Source of the DNA: a virus
IMG/VR virus record: IMGVR_UViG_3300037882_001593
Span: 1 to 33,871 of that record
Direction: 5' to 3' (one strand)
Length of the DNA stretch: 33,871 nt
The stretch's first letter is position 1, and each line of letters begins with the position of its first letter. The notes beneath the pieces were generated by a model. The model had not been told where the DNA came from. It saw only the letters and a list, made by a program, of their open reading frames with translations, and did not search any database. Of the stretch, positions 15,669 to 23,806 are shown piece by piece. Made by a program: the position numbers and the translations under genes.

Positions 15669-16679
15669 TTAGTCGTTGACCTTGAGGAATGCGACCGGGA
15701 TGTTTTTACGATCCCAAACACGGTTCCAATTCGCGGCGGTGGCGAGTTGGGCGTAGGTGGCGGCTTCGCTGTTCGTGACAGACGAGTTGGTGAACGTGAA
15801 ACCGTATGGGTGCCAGACGTTCGACACGCGGGAGTAGATGACATCGTAACCGCCGCCGTTGCCAGCGTTGGGAACGCGCTCCATTTCGGAGGGAACCAGC
15901 ACGCGACCGTTGGCAGTCCCGATGGCACCGGCACCGAAGAGGATACAGGTGTAGGTGGTGCGGTTAGTCCCGGCCACAGCGGGGAGGGAGTCGTCAACGA
16001 TCAGGCGCTTGCCGAGGTAGGTCGGGAAGCCGATGTTGGAGCCAGCGGGGGTGACGTAATCAATGAGTTCGGCCTTCTGGAGACGGGCGTGAACTTTGGA
16101 GTGAACGGCAATCGCGGTGATGCTTTCCTTGTGATCCCCAAGGGTCTGGAGGGCGTCAATTACGACATCGCCGGAGATGCGTTCGGCGTCGGTGATGGCG
16201 TCGGCGGAGTCGGTGGCGACGTTCTTCACCATGTCGCCGGAGTCGTTGGCGACGTTATCGGCCAGAACGCCAAGCAGCGATTGGATGATGCGCTTTTCGT
16301 TATCGGTGGCCCAGAAGGCGGCAACGCGGTTGACGATGGCACCAAGCGGGTCAACGAGGGCGAGTTCGCGGGCAACATCCATCGTGGACCAAGACTTGTT
16401 ACGCTGGGCAACGCGGAAGGCTTGAACGGCCTTGGCGATCTTGGCGTGAGTCACGGTGTCGGACGGGTCGTCGTTCGAGTAGTTGGGCTCGCCAACGGTG
16501 AGAGGTTGCATCCCGGTAAGTTCACCGAGGTTGCCGCCCTGAGAGATTTGGCCCGCGATAACTCCATCCATCATGGCGATGCCAGAATTGAGGAAGCGGT
16601 TGAGGGCGGTTTGACGCTCTTGAACAAGAGCGCCAAAGGTAAGCGGATTGTAGATGTCCGCGATTTGGACGTTAGCCAT
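15669..16679 (-). CDS. Major capsid protein
   Basis: 336 residues located right after scaffold. The N-terminus (MANVQIADIYNPLTFGALVQ) and C-terminus (ATAANWNRVWDRKNIPVAFL) are characteristic of a large family of phage coat proteins with the HK97 fold. Internal blocks such as AVHSKVHARLQKAELIDYV and PTYLGKRLIVDDSLP belong to the central domain. It assembles the icosahedral head on the scaffold. The leader (AACCTAAACTATC before ATG) has no Shine-Dalgarno sequence despite the high expression expected. Confidence 0.94.
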   Translation of the reverse strand: MANVQIADIYNPLTFGALVQERQTALNRFLNSGIAMMDGVIAGQISQGGNLGELTGMQPLTVGEPNYSNDDPSDTVTHAKIAKAVQAFRVAQRNKSWSTMDVARELALVDPLGAIVNRVAAFWATDNEKRIIQSLLGVLADNVANDSGDMVKNVATDSADAITDAERISGDVVIDALQTLGDHKESITAIAVHSKVHARLQKAELIDYVTPAGSNIGFPTYLGKRLIVDDSLPAVAGTNRTTYTCILFGAGAIGTANGRVLVPSEMERVPNAGNGGGYDVIYSRVSNVWHPYGFTFTNSSVTNSEAATYAQLATAANWNRVWDRKNIPVAFLKVND

Positions 16680-16710
16680 GATAGTTTAGGTTTGGTGTGA
16701 GAGGTTGGGT

Positions 16711-17454
16711 TTACTGCGCCTTTTCAGCGAGATACTGGCGGTAGGCGTCGGGGTTCTTGTTTGCGAACTGAGCCTGCTCCGTTGCGTTCATCTCGCCGAT
16801 TTTCTTCGGTCCTGTCTGTCCTCCGGCACCGCCGGGTTTCGAGCCTGAGCCACCGGCACCAGAACTCTTATTGCCAATCAGAATTGCATCGAACTTCTTC
16901 GAGTCAACCAGATTTTTCTTCAATTCGGCGGGCGTCAGAACGGACTCAGCTCCGGACTCGTCCAGAACAACCGTCACGGCCTTGCCATCACGGACCTCCG
17001 CACGGAGACGGCCCTTGATAAACGGCAGCATCAGTTCGGAGTTGGGGCCAGCGAGTTCCACGGCCAAACCGGACGCCACGTTGTCAACCAACTGCGAGGT
17101 CAAGGCGGTATTCAGCCCGGCAATTTCGTTCTTCAACTCCGTCTCGCGCTTGGCCAGCAAGGCGGCGTGGCGCTTCTCGGCGGCGGTCAGCTTCTCGTCG
17201 CCCTTGGACTGATCGGCGCGAACCGTTTCCAGTTCGGTGCGGACGCTGGCCAGTTCGTCGGTGAGCTTTTTCTTGGCGTCGTCGCGCTCCTTCTTGACGT
17301 GCTCAATCGTCCGTTTGAGAACGCCTGTATCTTCGAGTCCTTGAACGTCGAGGACGTGATTGCCTTCCGCGTCAGCGGTAGCGGCGTAGTGCTCCTTGAG
17401 AGCGGGCGGAAGGGCGGTGAAATCTGCCGCCGTCAGTTTGTGCTTTAGTGCCAT
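16711..17454 (-). CDS. Scaffold protein
   Basis: 247 residues with the classic scaffold layout: a short N-terminal domain (DFTALPPALKEHYAATADAE), a long coiled coil at about 43-118 full of Lys and Glu, a middle domain (ELMLPFIKGRLRAEVRDG), a Gly-rich linker at 198-213, and a C-terminal helix (ATEQAQFANKNPDAYRQYLA) likely to touch the capsid. It lies directly before the major capsid gene. It would guide procapsid assembly and then leave. No protease motif is present. Confidence 0.9.
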   Translation of the reverse strand: MALKHKLTAADFTALPPALKEHYAATADAEGNHVLDVQGLEDTGVLKRTIEHVKKERDDAKKKLTDELASVRTELETVRADQSKGDEKLTAAEKRHAALLAKRETELKNEIAGLNTALTSQLVDNVASGLAVELAGPNSELMLPFIKGRLRAEVRDGKAVTVVLDESGAESVLTPAELKKNLVDSKKFDAILIGNKSSGAGGSGSKPGGAGGQTGPKKIGEMNATEQAQFANKNPDAYRQYLAEKAQ

Positions 17455-17472
17455 AAGTGGTGGGTGGTGAAA

Positions 17473-17637
17473 TTATTCCTCAGAGTCGTCGGCCTCGCTC
17501 GAAATTACCTCATCGAGTGCGTCCAAAGCCGTTTCAATAGCCTGGCCAAGCAGGACGGGATTCGTGGCCTCGCCATCACCGCCACGACGCCATTCGTTGT
17601 GGTCGGACAGGATTTTACGCGCTTCCAGATTCGTCAT
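17473..17637 (-). CDS. Small acidic phage protein between portal and scaffold (54 aa)
   Basis: A 54-residue ORF starts at ATG 17637-17635, overlapping the portal stop codon (ATGA), and ends with TAA at 17475-17473. It contains ILSDHNEWRRGGDGEATNP followed by LLGQAIETALDALDEV and an acidic end. Short proteins with an HNEWRRG-type motif and a following helix are common in phage genomes near structural genes. No function is known to me. Coupling to the portal gene strongly supports translation. Confidence 0.82.
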   Translation of the reverse strand: MTNLEARKILSDHNEWRRGGDGEATNPVLLGQAIETALDALDEVISSEADDSEE

Positions 17638-19142
17638 ACGTCGCTGGTCTCCTTCTTCGGTTGAGTAACCTTCTTCTCCAAGGTGGCCTGAGCCTCCTCT
17701 TCCTTCTTCTTGGCCTCATACCATGTCTTCCACTCCTCGGTTGTCGCGCTGGTCATGCTGCCGCGCTTAAACTGGTCGCGCATCTCGTCATCGGTGATCG
17801 CTCCGGCCTGCCAGTTCGCAACCATCTGGGCCTGATCGCTCGGCGTCAGGTCGTTGGTGCGGAAGTCAGTGGACAAGCGAATCTGCAACTCGGCAGTTTC
17901 CCAACCCGAGTCCACGAACTGCATGGCGCGGCGAATGATCCACTCGTAAGCCTGCGAAACGTTGTTCGCCATGCGGGCGAGAGCGCAGCTTGAGGCCCCA
18001 TCATGTAATCCAGCCTCGAATGCGGTCATCGCCACCTTCGACATCTCAATCAGCTTCGCTCCAATCGCCACCATCTGCTTCTCCTTGTGGGTCATGGCCT
18101 CGAACGCCAGCGTGTTCGGTTTCGCCTGGGCAATCCCCATCTGGCCATCTGGCGGCAGCGGGATAATCGTTCGACTGCCGACAAGAACCTTACCGCCCAA
18201 CTGCTCCTTCAGCCAATCGGAATCCAGTCCGCTCATCCAGTAGGTCGGCTGGCCAGTCTGGTAAACCGACTCCTCGTAGTCGGCGGAGTTCCGAAAATGC
18301 GCCCGGTTCAACTCGGTCAGGCCGTCCATCGGAGGCAGGTCGCAACTCGAATCGTTGTTCTCGCTGCCGACGAACGTAAACGGGATTTCCGTGAGCGGTT
18401 TTCCGTCAACCATCGGCGTCCAGCGCATCAATTTCTCCTCGCCTGCTGGAATTATCTCAAACTCGCCCTTTTTATCGGTCTTCTCGCGCCAGAGTTCAAT
18501 CACGACCTCTCCCGCGTCGTTCAGATACAGCACGCGCCAAGAATTATCCAACTTCTGCTCGAATCCGTCGTCGTTCGTGACGTATTTTTCCGAGATAACC
18601 AGACGGATCAATTTCGTGACGCCGCCAAACTCTCCCAATCGCCAATTCACGATGTCGAACGGCTGCACCAGCGTCACTGTGGGCCGGATGTTCCCCTTCG
18701 TCATCTGTTCCCGCGTCACCATCCCGTCGGTAGCAGGGAAATCGGCCAGTAGTCCGCACCTACCAAACGCGATAACGTGATTCAGCGCCTTGCTCGACTG
18801 CTGCACCAGCGACACGCCCGCACCGTCAACGTCCATCTCCAGACGCTTCACAGACTCGGGCAGGCGGACTACCGGAGGGTCGCTGAAAACCTGCCCATTG
18901 TAGCCTTCCAGCGTGCGGGCAACCGCAGGGTAAAAACAGGCACGTTCGATGTATTGGTCATACCTCGTCGTGTTCTCGGTGGACGTGTCGGCAGCGTTTG
19001 GCTTCGGCAGCACCAATTCGCGCAGCGCACGCACCGAGTCAGCGCCGGAGACAAACGCATGGATCAGTCGCCATTTCGGCAGCAGCGCCGAGTAGTCGTC
19101 GTGGCAGTGGGCGATGTTAGGTCCAGTCGAGGCAGCAGGCAT
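17634..19142 (-). CDS. Portal protein (DUF4055-type)
   Basis: 502 residues. The sequence matches the DUF4055 family of portal proteins: a helical N-terminus, FVSGADSVRALRELVLPKP, YIERACFYPAVARTLEGYNG, then VTLVQPFDIVNWR, and the central FVGSENNDSSCDLPPMDGL. The final quarter, QMVANWQAGAITDDEMRDQF, and a Lys/Glu-rich tail are also typical. Twelve copies form the DNA channel at one head vertex and bind the terminase. It follows TerL and the 83-residue gene and overlaps the next small gene by 4 bases. Confidence 0.93.
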   Translation of the reverse strand: MPAASTGPNIAHCHDDYSALLPKWRLIHAFVSGADSVRALRELVLPKPNAADTSTENTTRYDQYIERACFYPAVARTLEGYNGQVFSDPPVVRLPESVKRLEMDVDGAGVSLVQQSSKALNHVIAFGRCGLLADFPATDGMVTREQMTKGNIRPTVTLVQPFDIVNWRLGEFGGVTKLIRLVISEKYVTNDDGFEQKLDNSWRVLYLNDAGEVVIELWREKTDKKGEFEIIPAGEEKLMRWTPMVDGKPLTEIPFTFVGSENNDSSCDLPPMDGLTELNRAHFRNSADYEESVYQTGQPTYWMSGLDSDWLKEQLGGKVLVGSRTIIPLPPDGQMGIAQAKPNTLAFEAMTHKEKQMVAIGAKLIEMSKVAMTAFEAGLHDGASSCALARMANNVSQAYEWIIRRAMQFVDSGWETAELQIRLSTDFRTNDLTPSDQAQMVANWQAGAITDDEMRDQFKRGSMTSATTEEWKTWYEAKKKEEEAQATLEKKVTQPKKETSDV

Positions 19143-19150
19143 GGCGTGTC

Positions 19151-19402
19151 TTATGAAATGGTTAAATGTCCGTCGTTAATCGCAGTCTCGATACGCTCTG
19201 TCATCTTAGACCTACACCTTTCCCAATAACAAGCACGGCGAAAATTCTTCTTCTTTGCGCAGCGCAATTCATTCACAAAGTGCATTCTGGCACTGGCAAT
19301 CAAACGCTTTAAATAGGCGTCGGCTTCTACTCTCATGGCAATTCGTCCGGTCGGCATACGCGGAAATCTCAGGCAATTCGGCAAAAACGCAACACAATTC
19401 AC
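19151..19402 (-). CDS. Small basic protein between terL and portal (up to 83 aa)
   Basis: The longest version starts at GTG 19402, overlapping the terL stop (GTGA) with GGAGG three bases upstream. An ATG at 19336 would give 61 residues beginning MRVEADAYLKRLI. The more convincing part is the C-terminal 60 residues: basic, helical, with NFRRACYWERCRSKMTERIE. I do not recognise the family. Its place between terminase and portal suggests a packaging or DNA-binding role, but that is inference. Confidence 0.7.
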   Translation of the reverse strand: MNCVAFLPNCLRFPRMPTGRIAMRVEADAYLKRLIASARMHFVNELRCAKKKNFRRACYWERCRSKMTERIETAINDGHLTIS

Positions 19403-21012
19403 GCGCCTCCATACCAGCGGGTTTCAATCGCCCCAAACGTCCGCTTACGGTCCAGCACGCGGTAGCGAACTGCATCCCAAGGGTGGTCCTGGCCGTCGCT
19501 CGCCGCGTCATCAGGGTCTTTCATGTCGCGCTGCAACTGAGGCAGCAGGTTCAGCGCCGCCTGGCAGTTGTCCATGAAGTAAATCCCCGGCCCATCCCCG
19601 GTCACGGACGCCAGCAGCATATCGCGCATCAGGGCCAGGCCGTTCTTTCGGCTCCCAGGCGATTTATCCGATTCCGTCCAGCGGATTTTTTCAGCGGCCA
19701 TCCGCTTCGCTATCGAGTCGGTGTCCGCGTCGTTCTGATTGTGAATCTGGTTATCCGCCGCGCCGGGTTTCACCTCGCCAACAATCCACTCCTTGTCGCG
19801 CATCGTCTTCTCGCGGGCCGCAATTCCCTGGGCAACCGCTTTTGGCCCCAAGCGCAGTCCAACATTCGAGGTCCACGACGTTGAGCCATACCACTCGTTG
19901 AACATAATCAGCGACCCGCGGGGCAGTCCCCACCAGATCGTCTTTCCCTCGCCCCAAGGAATTTCAATCTCACTTCCGTCAGCCTCCGCCCACCACGCGC
20001 AGTAAAACGGCACGGTCGAGCCCCAATCGAATGTCCGGTCCTTCTTCCACTGAGGCGGAACCTTGAATCTCGGCTTCCTGACGTAGCGGTGATCCCAAAC
20101 GTCATCCAGAGCGCCTCCAGCGGTCACGTTCCAGTCGCCGTGCGCCCATGCCTTGCGCTTGTTCTCGTCCGTTATCTGCACCAAGTCGGCGATGTAGGCA
20201 TCAGGCAGTTTCCCGTTCTCAATCCAGTGACCGAAAACGTGAGTCTTCGTTACCTTCACGATCTGCTCTTTACGGGTCGCAGGGCTGAGAATCTTAATCT
20301 CCTTCGTCACTATCTCGCCGGGGTCGCCCGCATCAATGAAATACCGCTTCACCCAACTGTGTCCCACACCGTGAGGGTTCGTTGTGCAAAAAATCTCCAG
20401 CGGAATCGGCGGCAGCGGGTTCGATGGGTCGGGACTATTCATCTCGGGGACGAAACTCGAACGATTGCACGACTTGATTGCATCAAAGAAATCACTCGTC
20501 GCCTGCTTAGTTAATTCGTTGAATCCAATAAACGGGTATTCGTGACCGTGGAACTGATGATAGTCCATCGCCGTGCTGCCAGTTCTAAACATTAACTCCT
20601 CACCAGTAGGCCAAACCCATTTGTAATCCTTCGCGGAACGCAAAAACACTGCGCCATCATTAAACTGCGGAAACCATTTTAGAGTCTTCGCTACGATGTC
20701 ATCCAAATTCTTGTATTCTACATCGAAAATCACGCCACGCCAAAACGCTCCATAGCCAACGCCTACATTCCGGCGAAAACGCATAATCTGACAATCAGTT
20801 TTCCCCGGACCCCTCGGACCATGATACAACGTCTCCTTCGCTGGACTCGCTAATGCCAAACTCTGGCTCCCAAAGTGAGGCTTCCAAACCACCTTCACGT
20901 CATCAGGGATTCTACCACGCTCCAACGTCCGAAATCCCAAACCCTTACGGCCACGGCTTTGACGCACAGGTTCGTCATTCACGTTCAAAAGTTCATCAGC
21001 GATCATCGGCAT
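19399..21012 (-). CDS. terL: Terminase large subunit
   Basis: 537 residues with both TerL domains. The ATPase has Walker A GPRGPGKT at 65-72, a Walker-B-like strand FIGFNE at 161-166 and a coupling motif CTTNPHG at 209-215. The RNase-H-like nuclease has acidic residues in FDWGST (Asp329), near Asp420 and in WDAVRY (Asp513). It cuts concatemeric DNA and pumps it through the portal. The start ATG 21012 follows a leader with a repeated CTCTGGGGTAAA element and no Shine-Dalgarno site. The gene order TerS, zinc protein, TerL, small basic protein, portal is compact. Confidence 0.95.
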   Translation of the reverse strand: MPMIADELLNVNDEPVRQSRGRKGLGFRTLERGRIPDDVKVVWKPHFGSQSLALASPAKETLYHGPRGPGKTDCQIMRFRRNVGVGYGAFWRGVIFDVEYKNLDDIVAKTLKWFPQFNDGAVFLRSAKDYKWVWPTGEELMFRTGSTAMDYHQFHGHEYPFIGFNELTKQATSDFFDAIKSCNRSSFVPEMNSPDPSNPLPPIPLEIFCTTNPHGVGHSWVKRYFIDAGDPGEIVTKEIKILSPATRKEQIVKVTKTHVFGHWIENGKLPDAYIADLVQITDENKRKAWAHGDWNVTAGGALDDVWDHRYVRKPRFKVPPQWKKDRTFDWGSTVPFYCAWWAEADGSEIEIPWGEGKTIWWGLPRGSLIMFNEWYGSTSWTSNVGLRLGPKAVAQGIAAREKTMRDKEWIVGEVKPGAADNQIHNQNDADTDSIAKRMAAEKIRWTESDKSPGSRKNGLALMRDMLLASVTGDGPGIYFMDNCQAALNLLPQLQRDMKDPDDAASDGQDHPWDAVRYRVLDRKRTFGAIETRWYGGA

Positions 21013-21017
21013 TCAAA

Positions 21018-21257
21018 TTTACCCCAGAGGATGTTTAGCCTTACGCCTAAACATAGGGCCGTGCTTTGGAGAAATATCAAGCCCGCAGTGAGCTACAAAC
21101 ATCTTGCCGCACTTGCAACAACACCAAGAAACTCGGTCTGATTCGTCAACCGCAGGAGTTGGGTTGCGAGTCAAATCAGACACATCAAACTCATGCTCAC
21201 ACGCCTTAGCAGTCAAAAACCTCCAGCGCGATACGATTTTACCCCAGGGGATTTTTA
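21018..21257 (-). repeat. Two 20-bp direct repeats around CCTGGGGTAAA
   Basis: Positions 21018-21037 and 21238-21257 match at 18 of 20 bases (core TTTACCCCAG.GGAT on the plus strand). The second copy contains the perfect CCCC A GGGG inverted repeat at 21242-21250. One copy is the leader of terL, the other lies inside the zinc-ribbon gene. This may be a packaging or regulatory site; the match itself is certain, the role is not. Confidence 0.6.
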
Positions 21258-21348
21258 CAAACAGCCCGCGATTAAAAACTCCCCCAGGTTTTTTTGAGGG
21301 GTCAGTAAGTGATTGGGTATGATATACAGGGGTGCCGGGGGGTCTCAT
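21019..21348 (-). CDS. Zinc-ribbon-like small protein between terS and terL
   Basis: 109 residues. Its start lies one base after the terS stop. The C-terminal half has a likely zinc site: Cys50-x-His52 in CEHEF, then Cys77-x2-Cys80 in CCCKCGKMF, with another His-Cys near 87-88. Such short zinc-ribbon proteins are frequent in phages and often bind nucleic acid. The first 45 residues are poorly conserved in appearance (Pro/Lys-rich), so the true start may be further in. Its place between the terminase genes suggests a link with packaging, but this is inference. Confidence 0.75.
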   Translation of the reverse strand: MRPPGTPVYHTQSLTDPSKKPGGVFNRGLFVKIPWGKIVSRWRFLTAKACEHEFDVSDLTRNPTPAVDESDRVSWCCCKCGKMFVAHCGLDISPKHGPMFRRKAKHPLG

Positions 21349-21349
21349 G

Positions 21350-21673
21350 TTATTGGTCGGGGGTCGGCAGTGGTGCGCGCTTCACCTCATCGCGCAAGCG
21401 TTTGTCGTGAGCCATGGTCAAACCACTCCATTCTTCCGCGGACTGACAGAAGGGGACAAGCATCACGCTTCCTTTGATGGTCATCGAGGTTTCAACCTTT
21501 TTTGTAACCATGCCTTTAATGCGCGCTATCTCTGCCAAGGCTCCGATTCTCTCCTTTGGCTTAGTCCCTGGCTCCTCTGCTATCGCTATGAGGTGAGCCA
21601 AGACACTATTCCGGCTCGCTTTGAGCGGTCCGGGCTCGGCGTTGGCTGCGTTGGTTGCGTTTGGTTCACCCAT
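21350..21673 (-). CDS. terS: Putative terminase small subunit
   Basis: With start ATG 21673 the product has 107 residues. I chose this start because the ORF's longer version runs through a strong terminator (21713-21743) and overlaps the upstream gene. AAAGGAG and AAGGGAGG lie 13 or more bases upstream. The block KPKERIGALAEIARIKGMV followed by ETSMTIKGSVMLVPF and SAEEWSGL resembles the C-terminal part of small terminases that precede TerL. A canonical N-terminal helix-turn-helix is not obvious, so this may be a short form. It would recognise the packaging site and control TerL. Confidence 0.62.
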   Translation of the reverse strand: MGEPNATNAANAEPGPLKASRNSVLAHLIAIAEEPGTKPKERIGALAEIARIKGMVTKKVETSMTIKGSVMLVPFCQSAEEWSGLTMAHDKRLRDEVKRAPLPTPDQ

Positions 21674-21712
21674 GACCCGCAAGGTGCCTCCCTTGGCTCC
21701 TTTCGCAAGCGC

Positions 21713-21743
21713 AAAAAAAGACCGTCCATCGCTGGGCGGTCTT
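21713..21743 (-). terminator. Intrinsic terminator just upstream of terS
   Basis: Minus strand: 9-bp stem AGACCGCCC / GGACGGTCT with one G-U pair and a 6-base loop, followed by seven T (21719-21713). It lies 34 bases after the stop of the 189-residue gene and 39 bases before the terS ATG, too close to leave obvious room for a separate promoter. Confidence 0.88.
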
Positions 21744-21776
21744 ATCTCCTCCATCAAGGCGAGCAACTGGGTCAAC

Positions 21777-22346
21777 TCAGTCGCTCGAGCCCTCCGGCGT
21801 TGGTCCTGGATCACTGGCAACCGCCAACGCAGGCAAGGCAATCGGGCATCCGTGCGCGTGCTGCGTGTCGTGCTGTGCCTCGGATGGGTGAGGAGGTGGA
21901 GGGAAGTGCCAAAAGGGCGGGTCTTGGCGTGCGAGCCGTTCCGCCATGTCTTCAGCTGGTGGAAGCGGAGGGTTGTCAGGTATGGCGGTCGCTGGCCTCG
22001 GTATGACAAAGCAGCGGCCTGACTTCCCATTTCCCATGTAAGCGGTCTTAACCTCCCGTTTGTAAGCATTCGCGTTAAACGTCCTAACAAAGCGACTCTT
22101 AACCCCGACAACCATGCCGCAAGGGTGATGCCATACACCTTGTTCCTTTCGTTCACTTTCGTGCATTGAATCGAAACGTTTGAATGCTCCTTCAATCTCC
22201 CCTGGCACTGTTACGGTTTTCGGGTCAATGTAAGCCTTTTTAGCTCTTTGCGTGTAAGACAGCGCGGACCCGTCGGCCTGCTTAACGGTGAGCGTAAACG
22301 CTAGACCGCTGTCAATTAAATCAATCAAGTTTTGTGGAATCTGCAT
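21777..22346 (-). CDS. Hypothetical protein, first gene of the late strand (189 aa)
   Basis: 189 residues, start ATG 22346 next to the AT-rich control region, ending before a strong terminator. The N-terminal 115 residues look folded (LIDLIDSGLAFTLTVKQADG, then VPGEIEGAFKRFDSMHESER and GVWHHPCGMVVGVKSRF). The C-terminal third is Pro- and His-rich and probably disordered (WHFPPPPHPSEAQHD). I recognise no family. As the promoter-proximal gene with its own terminator it could be made earlier or in larger amount than the structural genes, and may be regulatory. Confidence 0.75.
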   Translation of the reverse strand: MQIPQNLIDLIDSGLAFTLTVKQADGSALSYTQRAKKAYIDPKTVTVPGEIEGAFKRFDSMHESERKEQGVWHHPCGMVVGVKSRFVRTFNANAYKREVKTAYMGNGKSGRCFVIPRPATAIPDNPPLPPAEDMAERLARQDPPFWHFPPPPHPSEAQHDTQHAHGCPIALPALAVASDPGPTPEGSSD

Positions 22347-22448
22347 AGGTCAGAATAAGTCTAAATAAAAACAAGCGCGGTCAATCTCTTTTTTCTATTA
22401 TTTCAAAACGCCAAGAAGGTTCTCCGTCCTCGCCCTCCTTTGCCAATT

Positions 22449-23154
22449 GCAAGTCGCTCGAAACCAACAATTTGCGAAAAGCTGTATGACTTCGCTAAAT
22501 AAGCAAGGCGACTGAATAGCACGATTGACTACTCTTAACCCGCTGACAGTCAAATACTTGCTCTGCTTTTGACTTTTTTGGGATTTATTACGGGAAAAAT
22601 GGAGAGACTGTTAAAGAGAGGATGAAAAACAGTAAAAGATAGTAAAACAGTAGATTAGTAAATGAAAACATGATAAAGAGTGTATAATAGTAATTAATAG
22701 CATAAATTTTTATCGATAAAAAGATAGAGCTTAAATAAATAAATAAAATAAAATAATATTTAGTAGTAGTAGTAGTAGTAGTCCTGTGTTAATCCGTTGA
22801 TTGCCAATGACTTGCGACGCGGTTTTTTTATTATTTCAGGACGTAAGATGGATTCTGTATCCCTATTTTTTCCTAACCGTCAACCATTTGCAAGTCGTTG
22901 AATGAGAGTGAGTTATTAAAATGGTTAAGTAAAAAGATTTATGAATGAACGTCGAAGTTGTTGATTGTCAGGGACTTGCGCGTCGTATGGTTAGGAAACG
23001 CAAGTTATTGATAGTGAGGAAGTTAAATAATAACGTGAAGAGGCTTTTGGAAAAGACGCGCGAAAGTCGAAGCGGGAAAGGGTGATTTGCCTGGGGAAAT
23101 GGGAGCGGTTTTTCTGTGTTTTTCGGAAAAGAGTTTGATTGGAAAACGTAAGTC
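22449..23154. repeat. Family of GCAAGTC-type motifs (iteron or operator-like)
   Basis: Six related sites: GCAAGTC at 22449-22455 and 22890-22896, GCAAGTT at 23000-23006, GTAAGTC at 23148-23154, and inverted copies (GACTTGC) at 22809-22815 and 22973-22979. Similarity goes beyond the core: both inverted copies continue on their own strand as CAAGTCxxTGxCAATCAAC. Those at 22890 and 23148 are followed by a TGAATGAG-type segment, with GTGAGTTATTA and GAGTTATGAG nearby. All lie in the gene-free region. Confidence 0.7.
22761..22782 (+). repeat. TAG trinucleotide repeat, seven units
   Basis: A pure tract of seven TAG units plus one T, directly after AT-rich low-complexity sequence (AAATAAAATAAAATAATATT). 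It is a simple-sequence repeat in the control region and could change length by slippage. Confidence 0.95.
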
Positions 23155-23189
23155 GCTGTCAGTGAATGAGTTATGAGACGAAAAAAGTT

Positions 23190-23235
23190 AAAAGATTCTT
23201 CGAAAGTGGCTTGACTCCACTGCCAGGGAGTGCAT
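23190..23235 (+). promoter_or_regulatory. Candidate early promoter region with shared upstream element
   Basis: AAAAGATTCTTC at 23190-23201 is followed by GGCTTG at 23208-23213. TTGACT (23211-23216) is a good -35; 17 bases on lies ATTGTT, a weak -10 preceded by TGC as in extended -10 promoters. A small inverted repeat ACTCC/GGAGT lies between the hexamers and could be an operator. The same AAAAGATTCTTC...GGCTTG element occurs upstream of the gene at 25595. The predicted leader would be about 20 bases. Confidence 0.4.
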
Positions 23236-23261
23236 TGTTTCTTTTGTAACCACCACCACCT

Positions 23262-23783
23262 ATGACCACCACCCAAACACCTACCATGTGTCCTGCTCGC
23301 ATTGGCTCCATCTCATCCGGCACGCTTAGGGCGCCCGATTTATTAAACGCATTCGCTTACACCTTAGAGGGGTTAGTGTTTATCAATGGCGAGTTTCTTT
23401 GCCTGCCTGAAAATATGGGCATGAGAGACAGTCTGAATAATTTAATTGGCGAGGTTTCCGACTGTTTGGACGATTCAGGCGAGGAAGTTGCAGAAGGAAA
23501 AGATGAGGAAGCGGGTTGGTTGGTTGAAAACCTTGTTGATTCACTGAACATCTTTGCCCCGCCGTTTTGTTTTTTTGGCGCGCATGAAGGCGACGGTGCG
23601 GACTTCGGCTTTTGGCCTTGCATTGATGCAGCAAAGGAGAATTGCGAGTTCGTTTCCTCCCGTTTCACTGAATTTCCCGAAAGTGATTTTCAGGGTGAAT
23701 GGTTGCACATTTCGGACCATGGAAACTGCACGCTTTATGTTCGGACTGATGGAGAAGACAAAGAAGTTTGGTCAATCGTTTAA
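23262..23783 (+). CDS. Hypothetical protein, first gene of the early operon (173 aa)
   Basis: A 173-residue acidic protein. It contains SSGTLRAPDLLNAFAYTLEG near the N-terminus, a Glu/Asp-rich middle (DDSGEEVAEGKDEEAG), and an aromatic region (APPFCFFGAHEGDGADFGFW). Similar proteins occur on plasmids and other mobile elements, but I know no function for them. The leader is AACCACCACCACCT before ATG with no Shine-Dalgarno site. Being first after the control region, it is probably expressed early. Confidence 0.87.
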   Translation: MTTTQTPTMCPARIGSISSGTLRAPDLLNAFAYTLEGLVFINGEFLCLPENMGMRDSLNNLIGEVSDCLDDSGEEVAEGKDEEAGWLVENLVDSLNIFAPPFCFFGAHEGDGADFGFWPCIDAAKENCEFVSSRFTEFPESDFQGEWLHISDHGNCTLYVRTDGEDKEVWSIV

Positions 23784-23806
23784 GTTAACCCACTAAAAAT
23801 TTTCCC

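Larger units (their letters stand above)
22347..23261. other. Gene-free AT-rich control region between divergent operons
   Basis: About 915 bases without a convincing gene, clearly more AT-rich than the surroundings, especially 22600-22760. It separates the minus-strand late genes from the plus-strand early genes and carries scattered GCAAGTC-type repeats, a TAG repeat tract and promoter-like sequences. It is the best candidate in the window for the main divergent promoter region and possibly a replication origin. Minus-strand reading frames here are interrupted or low in quality. Confidence 0.8.

Noticed and set aside
15747-16700. Plus-strand open frame (317 codons) opposite the capsid gene
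   Set aside because: Antisense shadow of the major capsid gene; Gly/Val-rich product with no domain sense.
21332-22006. Plus-strand open frame (224 codons) opposite the terS and 189-residue genes
   Set aside because: Antisense, unbalanced composition (Arg/Cys/Trp), no start signal.
21674-22195. N-terminal extension of the putative small terminase frame to 281 residues
   Set aside because: It overlaps the upstream gene in another frame and runs through a strong terminator; the extension sequence looks non-coding.
22761-22782. Possible CRISPR-like array
   Set aside because: It is only a simple TAG repeat without spacers, and no cas gene is near.
22968-23276. Minus-strand open frame of 102 codons in the control region
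   Set aside because: Low-complexity Phe/Leu/Ser product, contains the repeat motifs and overlaps the start of an early gene; no coding signs.
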